64,000 bases of DNA, taken from NCBI RefSeq assembly GCF_014639875.1, contig NZ_BMGD01000001.1, forward strand, positions 124,001 through 188,000, written 5' to 3'. Shown here one piece after another: positions 17,324-25,924 of the stretch. This stretch comes from Blastomonas aquatica (GTDB lineage: Bacteria; Pseudomonadota; Alphaproteobacteria; Sphingomonadales; Sphingomonadaceae). The translations under genes and the position numbers were made by a program. The notes under the pieces were generated by a model. The model saw only the letters and a list, made by a program, of their open reading frames with translations, was not told the origin of the DNA and ran no database searches. Numbering within the stretch: position 1 is the stretch's first letter; the number at the start of each line of letters is the position of its first letter.

Positions 17324-18247
17324 TCACCCGAACACACTCCAGCCCGTCGCTTCCACGAGCTCCTCCAGCGCAATCGCGCCGACCATCGAGGTGCCCGAGG
17401 CGTTCAGCCCCGGCGACCAGACCGCGATCGCGCCATGCCCTGGCGCGATGCACAATATGCCGCCGCCGACGCCGCTCTTGCCGGGCAGGCCGATGCGATA
17501 GGCAAAATCGCCGCTGTTGTCGTAATGGCCGCAGCTCATCATCACCGCGTTGATCCGGCGGCAGTCCTCGCGGGTGACGAGCCGATCGCGATTGATCGGG
17601 TCGCAGCCGTCATACGCCAGGAACAGCGCCGCGCGCGCCAGCTGGCGGCAGCTCATGCGGATCGCGCACTGGCGAAAATAGGCGTGAAGCGCGTCTTCCA
17701 CCGGATTGGCCATATTGCCGAACGCCGCCATGAAGTGCGCCAACGCCCGGTTGCGCGAACCGGTGGCGGATTCCGATTGCGCAACTTCTTCATCGATCCA
17801 GATCGTGGTGTCGCCCGATAACCGGTGGAACCGGGTCAGCAGTTCCTCGACCATCGCATCGCGGTTGCTGCCTGCGACCAGCATGTCGGTCACCGCGATG
17901 GCGCCGGCGTTGATCAGCGGGTTGCGCGGCACGCCCTTCTCGTTTTCAAGCTGGACGATCGAGTTGAACGCACTGCCCGAAGGCTCGCGACCCACGCGGC
18001 TCCACACTTGCTCACCATACAGCCGCAGCGCCATCGACAGCGTGAACACCTTGGAGATCGACTGGATCGAGAACGGCTCGTGGCTGTCGCCCAACGTGAT
18101 CATCTCGCCATTGCCCTGGACGATCGCCATTCCGAATTTGACGGGATCGACCCGCGCGAGCGCCGGAATGTAATCGGCCACCTTGCCGGAACCGATATGC
18201 GGCGCCACCGCTGCCTCGATCCGCGCCGTGATCGCCTGCCAATCCAT
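17324..18247 (-). CDS. glsA: Glutaminase
   Basis: The enzyme hydrolyses glutamine to glutamate and ammonia in the cytoplasm. The 307-residue length is standard. The serine beta-lactamase-like active site is visible as S63-I-S-K66 (FSIQSISKVFTL), and other family motifs follow: EPSGSAFNSIVQLE, PRNPLINAGAIA, GDFAYRIGLPGKSGVGGGI and WSPGLNASGTS. I placed the start at the ATG of MDWQAITARI; the frame stays open far upstream, but that part overlaps other genes and is not glutaminase. It is divergent from the SBF-like transporter gene. Confidence 0.95.
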   Translation of the reverse strand: MDWQAITARIEAAVAPHIGSGKVADYIPALARVDPVKFGMAIVQGNGEMITLGDSHEPFSIQSISKVFTLSMALRLYGEQVWSRVGREPSGSAFNSIVQLENEKGVPRNPLINAGAIAVTDMLVAGSNRDAMVEELLTRFHRLSGDTTIWIDEEVAQSESATGSRNRALAHFMAAFGNMANPVEDALHAYFRQCAIRMSCRQLARAALFLAYDGCDPINRDRLVTREDCRRINAVMMSCGHYDNSGDFAYRIGLPGKSGVGGGILCIAPGHGAIAVWSPGLNASGTSMVGAIALEELVEATGWSVFG

Positions 18248-18346
18248 CGCTCGCCCCCATGATGATGTCGGCCTCGTGTGTCGCACTGCAGCGCCCACCA
18301 AGCAAGGCGTTGCGCTGGCACACAAAAAATAGCAGGGGACAAGAGT

Positions 18347-19318
18347 ATGTCGATCTTTTCGCGTCTTGTTCCCGACCAGTTCGTGCTCGTGCTGTTGCTG
18401 ACCGTCGCGGTCGCAGCGGTGCTTCCGGTGACCGGTGCAGCAGCGGTCTACGCCGGTCATGCGGTCTCGGTGGCGATATTTCTGCTGTTCTTTCTCCATG
18501 GTCTGCGCCTGCCGCGCGCCGAGGTGCTCGTCGCCATGCGCAACTGGCGGCTCCAGAGCCTGATTTTCGCCTTCGTCTTCGCCTTCATGCCGCTGGTCGG
18601 ACTGGCAGGCGTCAGCCTTCAAGGGGGCATCCTGCCCGACGGGTTGGTGGTCGGCCTGCTGTTTCTGGGGATCCTGCCATCGACCGTACAGTCGGCGATC
18701 AGCTATTCGTCGCTGGCGGGCGGCAACATCGCCGCATCGGTGATGGCATCGGCGCTGCTCAACCTTGCAGGAATCCTGATGACCCCGTTGCTGGTTGCGC
18801 TGATCATCGGCGCGGATGGTGGCGCGGCGATCGGCGGCGATACGATCCTGCGCATTGTCGCCATCCTGCTGTTGCCGTTCACGCTGGGCCAGCTCGCGCA
18901 AGGATGGCTGGGCCCATGGGCCGTCCGTCACAAGCCGCTGCTCACCGTGCTCGATCGCACAGCGATAGCGCTGGCGGTGTACGTTGCCTTCAGTTCGGCG
19001 GTCGCCGGTGGTCAGATGCAGGCGCTCGACTGGGGCATATTGGGCGTGCTGAGCGCGATCATCGCAGGGATGCTGGCGGTCGCAATGCTGGCGGCGTGGG
19101 CTCTGGGCGGGCTGATGTCCCTGCCCCGCGCCGACCGGATCAGCCTGCTGTTCGCGGGATCGCACAAGAGCATCGCCACCGGCGCACCGCTCGCCGCGAT
19201 CCTGTTTGCCGGGCCGCAGGCGGGCCTCGTGATCCTGCCTGCTTTGCTCTATCACCAGCTGCAGCTGATCGTATCGGCGCCGCTCGCATCCAGGCTGGCA
19301 AAAAGCCAGGACCGCTGA
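18347..19318 (+). CDS. SBF-like (bile acid:sodium symporter family) transporter
   Basis: The 323-residue inner-membrane protein has about ten hydrophobic segments and the SBF-like signature around LRLPRAEV, FLGILPSTVQSAISYSSLAGGN (near residues 105-126) and FAGSHKSIATGAPLAAILF (near 275). It resembles the YfeH/CPA-like subgroup; the transported solute is not known. I chose the ATG of MSIFSRLVPDQ, which has AGGGGACAAGAG upstream; a longer reading has no support. The radical SAM gene follows 45 bp downstream in the same direction. Confidence 0.88.
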   Translation: MSIFSRLVPDQFVLVLLLTVAVAAVLPVTGAAAVYAGHAVSVAIFLLFFLHGLRLPRAEVLVAMRNWRLQSLIFAFVFAFMPLVGLAGVSLQGGILPDGLVVGLLFLGILPSTVQSAISYSSLAGGNIAASVMASALLNLAGILMTPLLVALIIGADGGAAIGGDTILRIVAILLLPFTLGQLAQGWLGPWAVRHKPLLTVLDRTAIALAVYVAFSSAVAGGQMQALDWGILGVLSAIIAGMLAVAMLAAWALGGLMSLPRADRISLLFAGSHKSIATGAPLAAILFAGPQAGLVILPALLYHQLQLIVSAPLASRLAKSQDR

Positions 19319-19363
19319 CGGTTTTTGCTTTGCCTGCGGCCACGTCAGGGCAATAGATAGCCG

Positions 19364-20326
19364 ATGGATTCCACCAGCCCCTTTGCGGTCGCCGATGCTC
19401 CGCCGCTCGATCCCGCCAAGTTCCGCGATCCGCAGGTCACCGCGAAGGGCGAGCCGCGCGCCAGTGTGGCGATGACCGCGCTCGAGACGCTCTGGTTCAA
19501 CACCGGCACGCTTTGCAATCTGGCCTGCAAGAGCTGCTATATCGAAAGCTCGCCGCGCAACGATGCATTGGTGTATCTGACCCTCGCCGAGGTCACCGCC
19601 TATCTCGACGAGATCACCGACGCCAAGCTGCCCACCCGCGAGATCGCGTTCACCGGCGGCGAGCCCTTCATGAACCCGGATATCATCGCGATCCTGGAAC
19701 TGAGCCTGTCGCGCGGATTTCCCACCCTGGTGCTCTCCAATGCGATGCGCCCGATGCGACGGCACGAGGGCGCACTGCTCGCGCTCAATGCGCAATACGG
19801 CCGCCAACTGACGATCCGGGTGAGCCTCGACCATTATTCGCAAGCGGTGCACGAGGCCGAGCGCGGCGGCAACAGCTGGGACAGGGCGATCAGCGGGCTG
19901 CAATGGCTGGCTGGCAACGGTTTTGCGATTGCGGTCGCGGGGCGGCATCTGGCGCATGAAAGCGATGCCGAGGCGCGCGCAGGGTTCGCCGGATTGTTCG
20001 CGCAGCATCGCCTGCCGATCGATCTCACCGATCCGCAGAGCTTCGTGATGTTCCCCGAAATGGATGCCACTGCCGACATTGCCGAGATAAGCACCGGATG
20101 CTGGGACATTCTGGGCAAGAGCCCCGATGAGATGATGTGCGCGACCAGCCGGATGGTGGTGAAGCACAAGGGTGCCGACCGGCCTACGGTAGCCGCCTGC
20201 ACCCTTCTGCCCTATGATCCGGGGTTCGACTTGGGAGCGACCTTGGCACAGGCGTCGCGCAGCGTTTCGCTCAACCACCCGCATTGCGCGCGTTTCTGCG
20301 TTCTGGGCGGCGCGAGTTGCAGCTAG
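19364..20326 (+). CDS. Radical SAM protein of unknown substrate
   Basis: The 320-residue protein has the radical SAM cluster motif C51-x3-C55-x2-C58 (CNLACKSCY) and the SAM-binding GGEP at 98-101. The barrel continues to about residue 230. The C-terminus carries four further cysteines, C279 (AACTLLPYD), C308, C312 and C319 (HCARFCVLGGASC), which could hold a second iron-sulfur cluster as in SPASM or twitch domains. No peptide precursor gene is seen beside it. Neighbours are an SBF-like transporter upstream and an ABC1 kinase downstream, all on one strand. I cannot assign a reaction. Confidence 0.85.
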   Translation: MDSTSPFAVADAPPLDPAKFRDPQVTAKGEPRASVAMTALETLWFNTGTLCNLACKSCYIESSPRNDALVYLTLAEVTAYLDEITDAKLPTREIAFTGGEPFMNPDIIAILELSLSRGFPTLVLSNAMRPMRRHEGALLALNAQYGRQLTIRVSLDHYSQAVHEAERGGNSWDRAISGLQWLAGNGFAIAVAGRHLAHESDAEARAGFAGLFAQHRLPIDLTDPQSFVMFPEMDATADIAEISTGCWDILGKSPDEMMCATSRMVVKHKGADRPTVAACTLLPYDPGFDLGATLAQASRSVSLNHPHCARFCVLGGASCS

Positions 20327-20401
20327 GGGTCCGCGAACCTACATAGCAGTAAGAACCGGTCTCTATCCCGAGGCCGCCGCACGCACAGGTTTTTATCCCG
20401 C

Positions 20402-21736
20402 ATGCTCCCCCCCAAAACGCGAACTCCAGCTCCATCCTCCGGACAGGCGGTTCCCAGCGGACGTATCGCCCGTTTTGCCGGATTCAGCAGCATGGCAGGC
20501 GGCATCGCGGGCACGATGCTGGTCGATGGTGCGAAGCAATGGGCGCAGGGCAAGCGGCCAAGCGTCGGCGATCTGCTGTTGACCCCCGCCAATGCGCGCA
20601 AGATCGCCGACAAGCTCGCCACGATGCGGGGCGCGGCGATGAAGCTGGGGCAGCTGATGTCGATGGACACCGGCGACTTCCTTCCGCCCGAGCTTGCCGA
20701 CATCATGGGACGGTTGCGTGCCGATGCGCAGCACATGCCGCAAGGGCAGCTGCGCAACGTGCTCAACCAGAACTGGGGCCGCGGCTGGGAAAAGCGCTTT
20801 GCCAGCTTCGATTTCAAGCCGATCGCCGCCGCATCGATCGGCCAGGTCCACCGTGCCCGCACCACCGATGGCCGCGACCTTGCGATCAAGGTCCAATATC
20901 CCGGCGTGCGGCAGAGCATCGACAGCGATGTCGACAACGTGGCCTCGCTGATCAAGCTTACCGGCATGCTGCCCTCGGGGATCGAGATCGATCAAATGCT
21001 GACCGATGCCAAGGCGCAACTGCACGAAGAGGCCGACTATGCACACGAAGCCGCGCATCTTGCCCGCTTCGGCGAGTTGCTCGCTGACAGCGCCGATTTC
21101 CGCGTGCCCTCGCTGCATGCTGACCTCACCACGCCCGACATTCTGGCGATGGACTATATCGAGAGCATTGCGATCGAAGACACCGCCGCGATGGATGCCG
21201 ACGTCCGCGACCGTATCGTTCGGCTCGCGGTCGAGCTGCTGCTGCGCGAGTTGTTCGATTACCGGTTGATGCAGACCGACCCCAATTTTGCCAACTATCG
21301 TTTCGATCCGGCCACCGGACAGTTGGTGCTGCTCGATTTCGGAGCAACGCGGGTGGTGAGCGATGCGGTGTCCGATAGCTACCGCACCCTTCTGCAAGGC
21401 GGGCTGAGCCGCGACCTCGCCCAGATGCGCGAGGCAGGTTTGGCGCTGGGGATGCTGCATCCCGATGCACCGGAGAACCACAAGGTCGCGGTCCTGGGCA
21501 TGTTCGACACGGCCTTTGAACCGCTTCGGCTCGACGGGCCGTTCGACTTCACTTCCAACGAAGTCACGATGGAATTGCGTGACGAGGGCATGGCCTTCGC
21601 CAAGGAACGGACGTTCTGGCAGATCCCCCCGGTCGACACGCTGTTCATCCAGCGCAAAATCGGCGGAGTGTTCCTGCTGGGCAGCCGCTTAAAGGCCAAC
21701 ATCAACGTCAACCGCCTGATCCGCGGCGCGCTGTAG
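20402..21736 (+). CDS. ABC1/UbiB (ADCK) family atypical kinase
   Basis: The 444-residue protein shows the ADCK signature: the KxGQ motif at K81-G-Q84 (MKLGQLMSMD), the Ala-rich nucleotide loop (IAAASIGQVHRA), the invariant lysine in LAIKVQYPG, the catalytic QTDPNFANYRF and LLDFGATR. Family members (Coq8/UbiB) are ATPases that support ubiquinone synthesis or lipid handling. It lacks the C-terminal membrane helices of E. coli UbiB, so it belongs to the soluble bacterial ABC1 group. It may be co-transcribed with the radical SAM gene 75 bp upstream. It converges with the SPOR-domain gene. Confidence 0.9.
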   Translation: MLPPKTRTPAPSSGQAVPSGRIARFAGFSSMAGGIAGTMLVDGAKQWAQGKRPSVGDLLLTPANARKIADKLATMRGAAMKLGQLMSMDTGDFLPPELADIMGRLRADAQHMPQGQLRNVLNQNWGRGWEKRFASFDFKPIAAASIGQVHRARTTDGRDLAIKVQYPGVRQSIDSDVDNVASLIKLTGMLPSGIEIDQMLTDAKAQLHEEADYAHEAAHLARFGELLADSADFRVPSLHADLTTPDILAMDYIESIAIEDTAAMDADVRDRIVRLAVELLLRELFDYRLMQTDPNFANYRFDPATGQLVLLDFGATRVVSDAVSDSYRTLLQGGLSRDLAQMREAGLALGMLHPDAPENHKVAVLGMFDTAFEPLRLDGPFDFTSNEVTMELRDEGMAFAKERTFWQIPPVDTLFIQRKIGGVFLLGSRLKANINVNRLIRGAL

Positions 21737-21747
21737 GCCACCCAGTG

Positions 21748-21788
21748 TTCAGCCGTCCAGTATTCAGCCGTCCGTCTTTCAGCCGCCC
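21748..21788. repeat. Three 15-bp tandem repeats at the SPOR gene stop
   Basis: TTCAGCCGTCC occurs at 21748-21758 and 21763-21773, and TTCAGCCGCCC at 21778-21788, so the period is exactly 15 bp. On the minus strand each copy carries a TGA in the same reading frame. The SPOR gene therefore meets three successive in-frame stop codons 15 bases apart. This looks like a small slippage duplication of the gene end. Confidence 0.7.
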
Positions 21789-24166
21789 AACTTGGTGACT
21801 TCCTGGCCCTCGGGGCTGGTGAAGGCAAAGCCTGATAGCTTGGACTTGGCGAGCGTGTTGACGAACGATTGCGCCTCGTTGGGCCCCGAGAACGGGCCGG
21901 TCAGCAGCCGGTTGGTCGCATTGAGCGGGGTCCACCAGCCCTGCTTGCCCTTGAACACTGCAGGTGCCTCGCCCACCAGCCGCTTCCATTCCTTGGACAG
22001 ATCGGCACGGTTGGCACCGCCCGCCACCTGCACCCAGTAACGCTTGGGATTCTTGGGCGGGGCAGGCTTGGCCGCTGCCTTCTTCGCCGCAGCCTTCTTC
22101 TCTTCGGCCTTCTTGGCCTCAAGCTTTTTGGCCTCTGCCAATTTGGGATCGACAACGGGCGCTACAGGCTTGGGTGGGGCTGGCTTAAGCTTCATGATGT
22201 CGACCGCGTTCTCGTCGGGCTCGAGCTCCTGCGGCGGCACGGTAATGCCGGCAACAACATCGGCCAGGGTGATCCGGGCGATTGCAGGCCCGCCCCCGCT
22301 GCGCGCGGCGGCAACATCGAGCAGGTCACTCCTTCCGGCAGCCGGAGCGGAAGCCGGCGTTGCTGCAGGCGGCGGACTTCCGGCGGTCCCTGGAGTCGCC
22401 TGTGGACCGAGCCGAGCAAGGTCGAAGCCACCCTGGCCTGGCGTGGCCGCAGACGATGCCGGGGTGGACTGCACGGCCTGCCCCGTCGCTGCCGGTCCAC
22501 CTTGTGGCTGGGGCTGGCCCTGGGGTCGGGGCTGGGGTGTCGCTTGCGGCGCCGCCTGGGCTGATGTCACCTGCGGTACCGAGTTGAACCCCGGTTTGGG
22601 AAGCTCCGTCATTCCGGCCATCAACACCGGCTTGGTATTATCGGGCACGGGTGGCAACTGCGCAGACGAGGAGGGCGCGGACACTTCGCGCTCCCGAGCT
22701 GTCGGTTCAGTATCCCCGGCCGCTGCGCCAATGCCGGGGGTGGCCGCGGTGGCCGGGGCGGCGCTCGCCAACGCCATTTGCTCGGCCTGCCCACGTTGCG
22801 TCGGCGGAGCCGAGTTGGTCTGACCGCCGCTGGTCCTCGAGACCCGCGCCATGCGCGCCGGGGCGGCCGTCGCGGAAGAGCCCTGGCCGGGCAGCGGCTG
22901 GATGGTTCCAGGAGCGGCCTGAGTCTGATTGGCCATCAGAGGATTGGCTGGCTGCGGATTGGGGAGAGTCTGCCCAGGAAGCGACTGCACCGTCGCACGC
23001 GCGGACTGCACCTGACCAGGGAGTGGCTGGACCGTGGCAGGCGGCAGGCCGCGGCCCGGAATCAACAGGTCGGACGGTGGCACCGGACCGGGCGCACGCG
23101 CCTGCACCGGCACCGGCTGTGCAGCGGCCTCGACTTGCGCGAGGGCTATCGCGTCGCGCTCCTTCTTCGAAAGCCTGCCGGGCCTGCGCCGGTTTGATTT
23201 ATCGACCGTGGCGACCTTGCGGGTCTTGCTGTCTGCCGTCGGCCCCAGCGGTTCACCAGCGGGGATCAGCCCGGAATCGGCCCGGCCGGACCGCAGCCGC
23301 ACTGGACCAGCCGAGGCATATTGGCGGTTGCGCGGGTCATCCTTGCCGATCGCGGCCGATTGCGGAAACTGTCCGAAATGCGCAGCTGCGGCCTGTTGCG
23401 CCGGGGTCAACTTTCCCATGAAGCGGAAAAACGGTTCGATCGAGGCAGCCATGCGCTTGGGCATAGTCGCATCAGCGATCGCGATCGCGCCCTGGGGGTC
23501 TCCGGTTACCGCGAGCACGAACGCCCGGGTGCGCCACGCGGCGGCATCGCGCTTGCGCAGCAGCGGATCGAGCTGGGCTTCGGCACCGGCGCGATCCCCC
23601 GAGATGCCCAGCGACAGTGCGTAGCGGCGTATGGTCTCGTCATCGCTGCCGCGGCGCAGCGCGAGTTCATAATCGGCCTGCGCAGCGTTGGAGTTGCCAA
23701 CCAGATCGTAAGCCAATCCGCGATCGGCCGCATACACGGTCTCGGGAACGCCAAGCCTCTTGGCCTCCTCGAACAATCGCAGCGCCTCATAAGGGTTTTC
23801 GTTGAGCAATAGGCCCGATCCGAGCCCCGCCTTAACCCGGCCATTGCCCGGTGCCATCTCGTCTGCACGTGCGAAGAAACCGATCGCCGCCTGAGGATCG
23901 CCCAGCAGCAGCGCCGCGTTGCCACCATCGATCAATGCGTCGATATCGGCGGGATTGAGCGCCAGCCGTTGCAGCGCATTCTGCAACTCGCGCGTACCCC
24001 GAGGCTGGGCGACATTGAGTGAGGAATACCCGGGCTGCACGGTATCGGGGGCATCGGGCCCCTCTTCCTGCGCTTGCGCCGGAACCAAGGCCAGCACAGA
24101 CATCGCCACCAGCAAAGCAGTGGCGGAGGTCAGGCGGCGCGAATGGGAATAACGGGTCAATACCAT
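21779..24166 (-). CDS. TPR and SPOR domain envelope protein
   Basis: The 795-residue protein has a signal peptide (SATALLVAMSVLALVPAQAQ), a TPR-like region (about residues 55-240: NPADIDALIDGGNAALLLGD and similar helices), a very long low-complexity linker rich in Pro, Ala and Gln (about 310-640), a Lys/Ala-rich charged stretch, and a C-terminal SPOR domain (YWVQVAGGANRADLSKEW through FAFTSPEG). SPOR domains bind denuded peptidoglycan at division sites. Its position directly after ftsZ, in the same direction, supports a role in septation or cell-wall remodelling. The start at 24166 is the ATG just before the signal peptide. Confidence 0.85.
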   Translation of the reverse strand: MVLTRYSHSRRLTSATALLVAMSVLALVPAQAQEEGPDAPDTVQPGYSSLNVAQPRGTRELQNALQRLALNPADIDALIDGGNAALLLGDPQAAIGFFARADEMAPGNGRVKAGLGSGLLLNENPYEALRLFEEAKRLGVPETVYAADRGLAYDLVGNSNAAQADYELALRRGSDDETIRRYALSLGISGDRAGAEAQLDPLLRKRDAAAWRTRAFVLAVTGDPQGAIAIADATMPKRMAASIEPFFRFMGKLTPAQQAAAAHFGQFPQSAAIGKDDPRNRQYASAGPVRLRSGRADSGLIPAGEPLGPTADSKTRKVATVDKSNRRRPGRLSKKERDAIALAQVEAAAQPVPVQARAPGPVPPSDLLIPGRGLPPATVQPLPGQVQSARATVQSLPGQTLPNPQPANPLMANQTQAAPGTIQPLPGQGSSATAAPARMARVSRTSGGQTNSAPPTQRGQAEQMALASAAPATAATPGIGAAAGDTEPTAREREVSAPSSSAQLPPVPDNTKPVLMAGMTELPKPGFNSVPQVTSAQAAPQATPQPRPQGQPQPQGGPAATGQAVQSTPASSAATPGQGGFDLARLGPQATPGTAGSPPPAATPASAPAAGRSDLLDVAAARSGGGPAIARITLADVVAGITVPPQELEPDENAVDIMKLKPAPPKPVAPVVDPKLAEAKKLEAKKAEEKKAAAKKAAAKPAPPKNPKRYWVQVAGGANRADLSKEWKRLVGEAPAVFKGKQGWWTPLNATNRLLTGPFSGPNEAQSFVNTLAKSKLSGFAFTSPEGQEVTKLGG

Positions 24167-24279
24167 GTCAATCCCGTCAGTCGGCGCTTGTTCCACCGAA
24201 TGCAAGCGCATGGCGACGCTGCGTACGGCAGAACGTTGCGCCCATTCGACAGCTTGCGGGAACCCATTTAATAGCGCAA

Positions 24280-24311
24280 TGGCCCGCCACTCTTTGAAGA
24301 GCGGCGGGCCA
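24280..24311 (-). terminator. Strong hairpin after ftsZ
   Basis: A near-perfect stem pairs TGGCCCGCC with GGCGGGCCA, then CTCTT with AAGAG around a 2-nt loop. It starts 6 bp after the ftsZ stop. The T-run on the leftward strand is poor, so termination may be partial and allow read-through into the SPOR gene. Confidence 0.6.
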
Positions 24312-24317
24312 GCACGA

Positions 24318-25787
24318 TCACTGATTGTTCTGCCGTCCAAGGAAACGCGGGATGTTGAGCGGCGGAGCATCGGCACTGTCGTCGCCATCTTCCTCTTCGC
24401 CCCGTGCGCCACCGCGCGACAGGCTCGACATCCTCTCGAACAGCGTTCCGCCACCGCTGGTCACGCGTGGTGCCTTGGGCGCGGTCACAACAGGCTCTGC
24501 CGCAGGTGCTACAGAGGCTGCGGGCGCAGGCGCAGGGGCCGGCGTTGGCGCAGGGGCAGGAACGGCGGCCTGTTCGACGCTTGAGCTGTCCAGCAGCAGT
24601 TCGTCCGCGCCCGATGCATCTTCGTTGTCGTCGAGCGATTGCGCAGCGACGCCGAGATCAAGCGTATCGCCGGAGTTTGCAGACGGAGCAGGCGCCGGTG
24701 AGGGTGCGGCGCCAAACGAGGGAGCCGGCGCAGGTGCCGGCGCGGGCGCGGGCGCAGAAAAGCCGCGCGTGCCGCCTTGGGCGAGCGAGAACGGGCGTGT
24801 GTCCTGCGTGTTCTGCAGCGCTTCGCCGTCGATGCCGGTGGCGACCACCGAGACGCGGATCTTGCCTTCCAGATCGGGGTTGAACGCGCTGCCCCAGATG
24901 ATGTTGGCATCCGGATCGACCAGTTCCTTGATGTGGTTGGCGGCTTCATCGACTTCCATCAGGCGCATGTCGTCGCCGCCGGTGATCGAGACGATGACGC
25001 CCTTGGCGCCCTTCATCGACACGCCGTCGAGCAGCGGGTTGGCAATCGCGCGCTCGGCAGCTTCGAGTGCGCGGCCATCGCCTTCAGCCTCGCCAGTGCC
25101 CATCATCGCCTTGCCCATCTCGCGCATCACCGAACGGATATCGGCAAAGTCGAGGTTGATCAGGCCGGGATTGACGATCAGATCGGTGATCGAGCGCACG
25201 CCCTGCTGCAGCACTTCGTCGGCAAGCTGGAAGGCTTCCTTGAAGGTGGTGTTGGGGTTGGCGACCAGGAACAGGTTCTGGTTGGGAATGACGATCAGCG
25301 TGTCGACGTTCTTCTGCAGCTCGGCGATGCCGGCTTCGGCAGCGCGCATACGGCGCGTGCCTTCGAAGGTGAACGGCTTGGTGACGACACCGACGGTCAG
25401 GATGCCGCGATCGCGCGCAGCCTTGGCGACGACAGGTGCAGCGCCGGTTCCGGTGCCGCCGCCCATGCCGGCAGCGATGAAGCACATATGCGTGCCTTCG
25501 AGGATCGCCTCGATATCGCCGACAGTTTCTTCCGCTGCTGCACGACCGACTTCGGGACGCGATCCGGCGCCCAGACCCTGGGTCACATCGGGGCCCAGCT
25601 GGATACGCTGTTCGGCGGTTGACGAGTTCAGCGCCTGCGCATCGGTGTTGGCGACAATGAAATCGACACCCTCGACATGCGCTGCGATCATGTTGGCAAT
25701 GGCGTTGCCGCCTGCCCCGCCGATCCCGATGACAGCGATCCGCGGACGCAGCTCATCGACGGTGGGCGGTCCAATGGTGATGCTCAT
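24318..25787 (-). CDS. ftsZ: Cell division protein FtsZ
   Basis: FtsZ is the tubulin-like GTPase that forms the division ring. The 489-residue protein has the GTP-binding signature GGGTGTG at 109-115, the N-terminal [10 protein letters not shown], and the T7 loop region ([11 protein letters not shown]). A Pro/Ala-rich unstructured linker spans about residues 330-470, longer than in E. coli but normal for alphaproteobacteria. The conserved C-terminal peptide NIPRFLGRQ (478-486), which binds FtsA and other partners, is intact. The ribosome-binding site GGAGAATTAAGG precedes the ATG. A 137-bp gap to ftsA allows its own promoter. Confidence 0.98.
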   Translation of the reverse strand: MSITIGPPTVDELRPRIAVIGIGGAGGNAIANMIAAHVEGVDFIVANTDAQALNSSTAEQRIQLGPDVTQGLGAGSRPEVGRAAAEETVGDIEAILEGTHMCFIAAGMGGGTGTGAAPVVAKAARDRGILTVGVVTKPFTFEGTRRMRAAEAGIAELQKNVDTLIVIPNQNLFLVANPNTTFKEAFQLADEVLQQGVRSITDLIVNPGLINLDFADIRSVMREMGKAMMGTGEAEGDGRALEAAERAIANPLLDGVSMKGAKGVIVSITGGDDMRLMEVDEAANHIKELVDPDANIIWGSAFNPDLEGKIRVSVVATGIDGEALQNTQDTRPFSLAQGGTRGFSAPAPAPAPAPAPSFGAAPSPAPAPSANSGDTLDLGVAAQSLDDNEDASGADELLLDSSSVEQAAVPAPAPTPAPAPAPAASVAPAAEPVVTAPKAPRVTSGGGTLFERMSSLSRGGARGEEEDGDDSADAPPLNIPRFLGRQNNQ

Positions 25788-25924
25788 GCCTTAATTCTCC
25801 TGCGCTTCATAAATTTGAAGCAAATTACGGGGTGCACATTGCACAGATTGATTCGCGAATTCACGTAAAAAATCGGGTTTTTCCACCGCTACATGCGTAT
25901 CGGCGTGCTATCTACCGCTCATCA
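25788..25924 (-). promoter_or_regulatory. ftsA-ftsZ spacer with GANTC site
   Basis: This 137-bp spacer is the only sizeable gap between ftsQ and ftsZ, so an ftsZ promoter is expected here. It is AT-rich and contains one GATTC (25850-25854), a CcrM-type methylation site (GANTC). In Caulobacter such a site contributes to cell-cycle timing of ftsZ. No clear -35/-10 pair is evident to me. Confidence 0.45.

Noticed and set aside
17324-20284. Very long leftward reading frame (986 codons) spanning glutaminase, transporter and radical SAM regions
   Set aside because: Only the last 308 codons are glutaminase; the rest is antisense to two well-supported genes and has low-complexity Arg/Gln-rich sequence typical of a GC-rich shadow.
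24325-25794. 489-codon frame exactly opposite ftsZ
   Set aside because: Ser/Pro/Ala-rich antisense shadow of a highly conserved gene; no motif and no ribosome-binding site.
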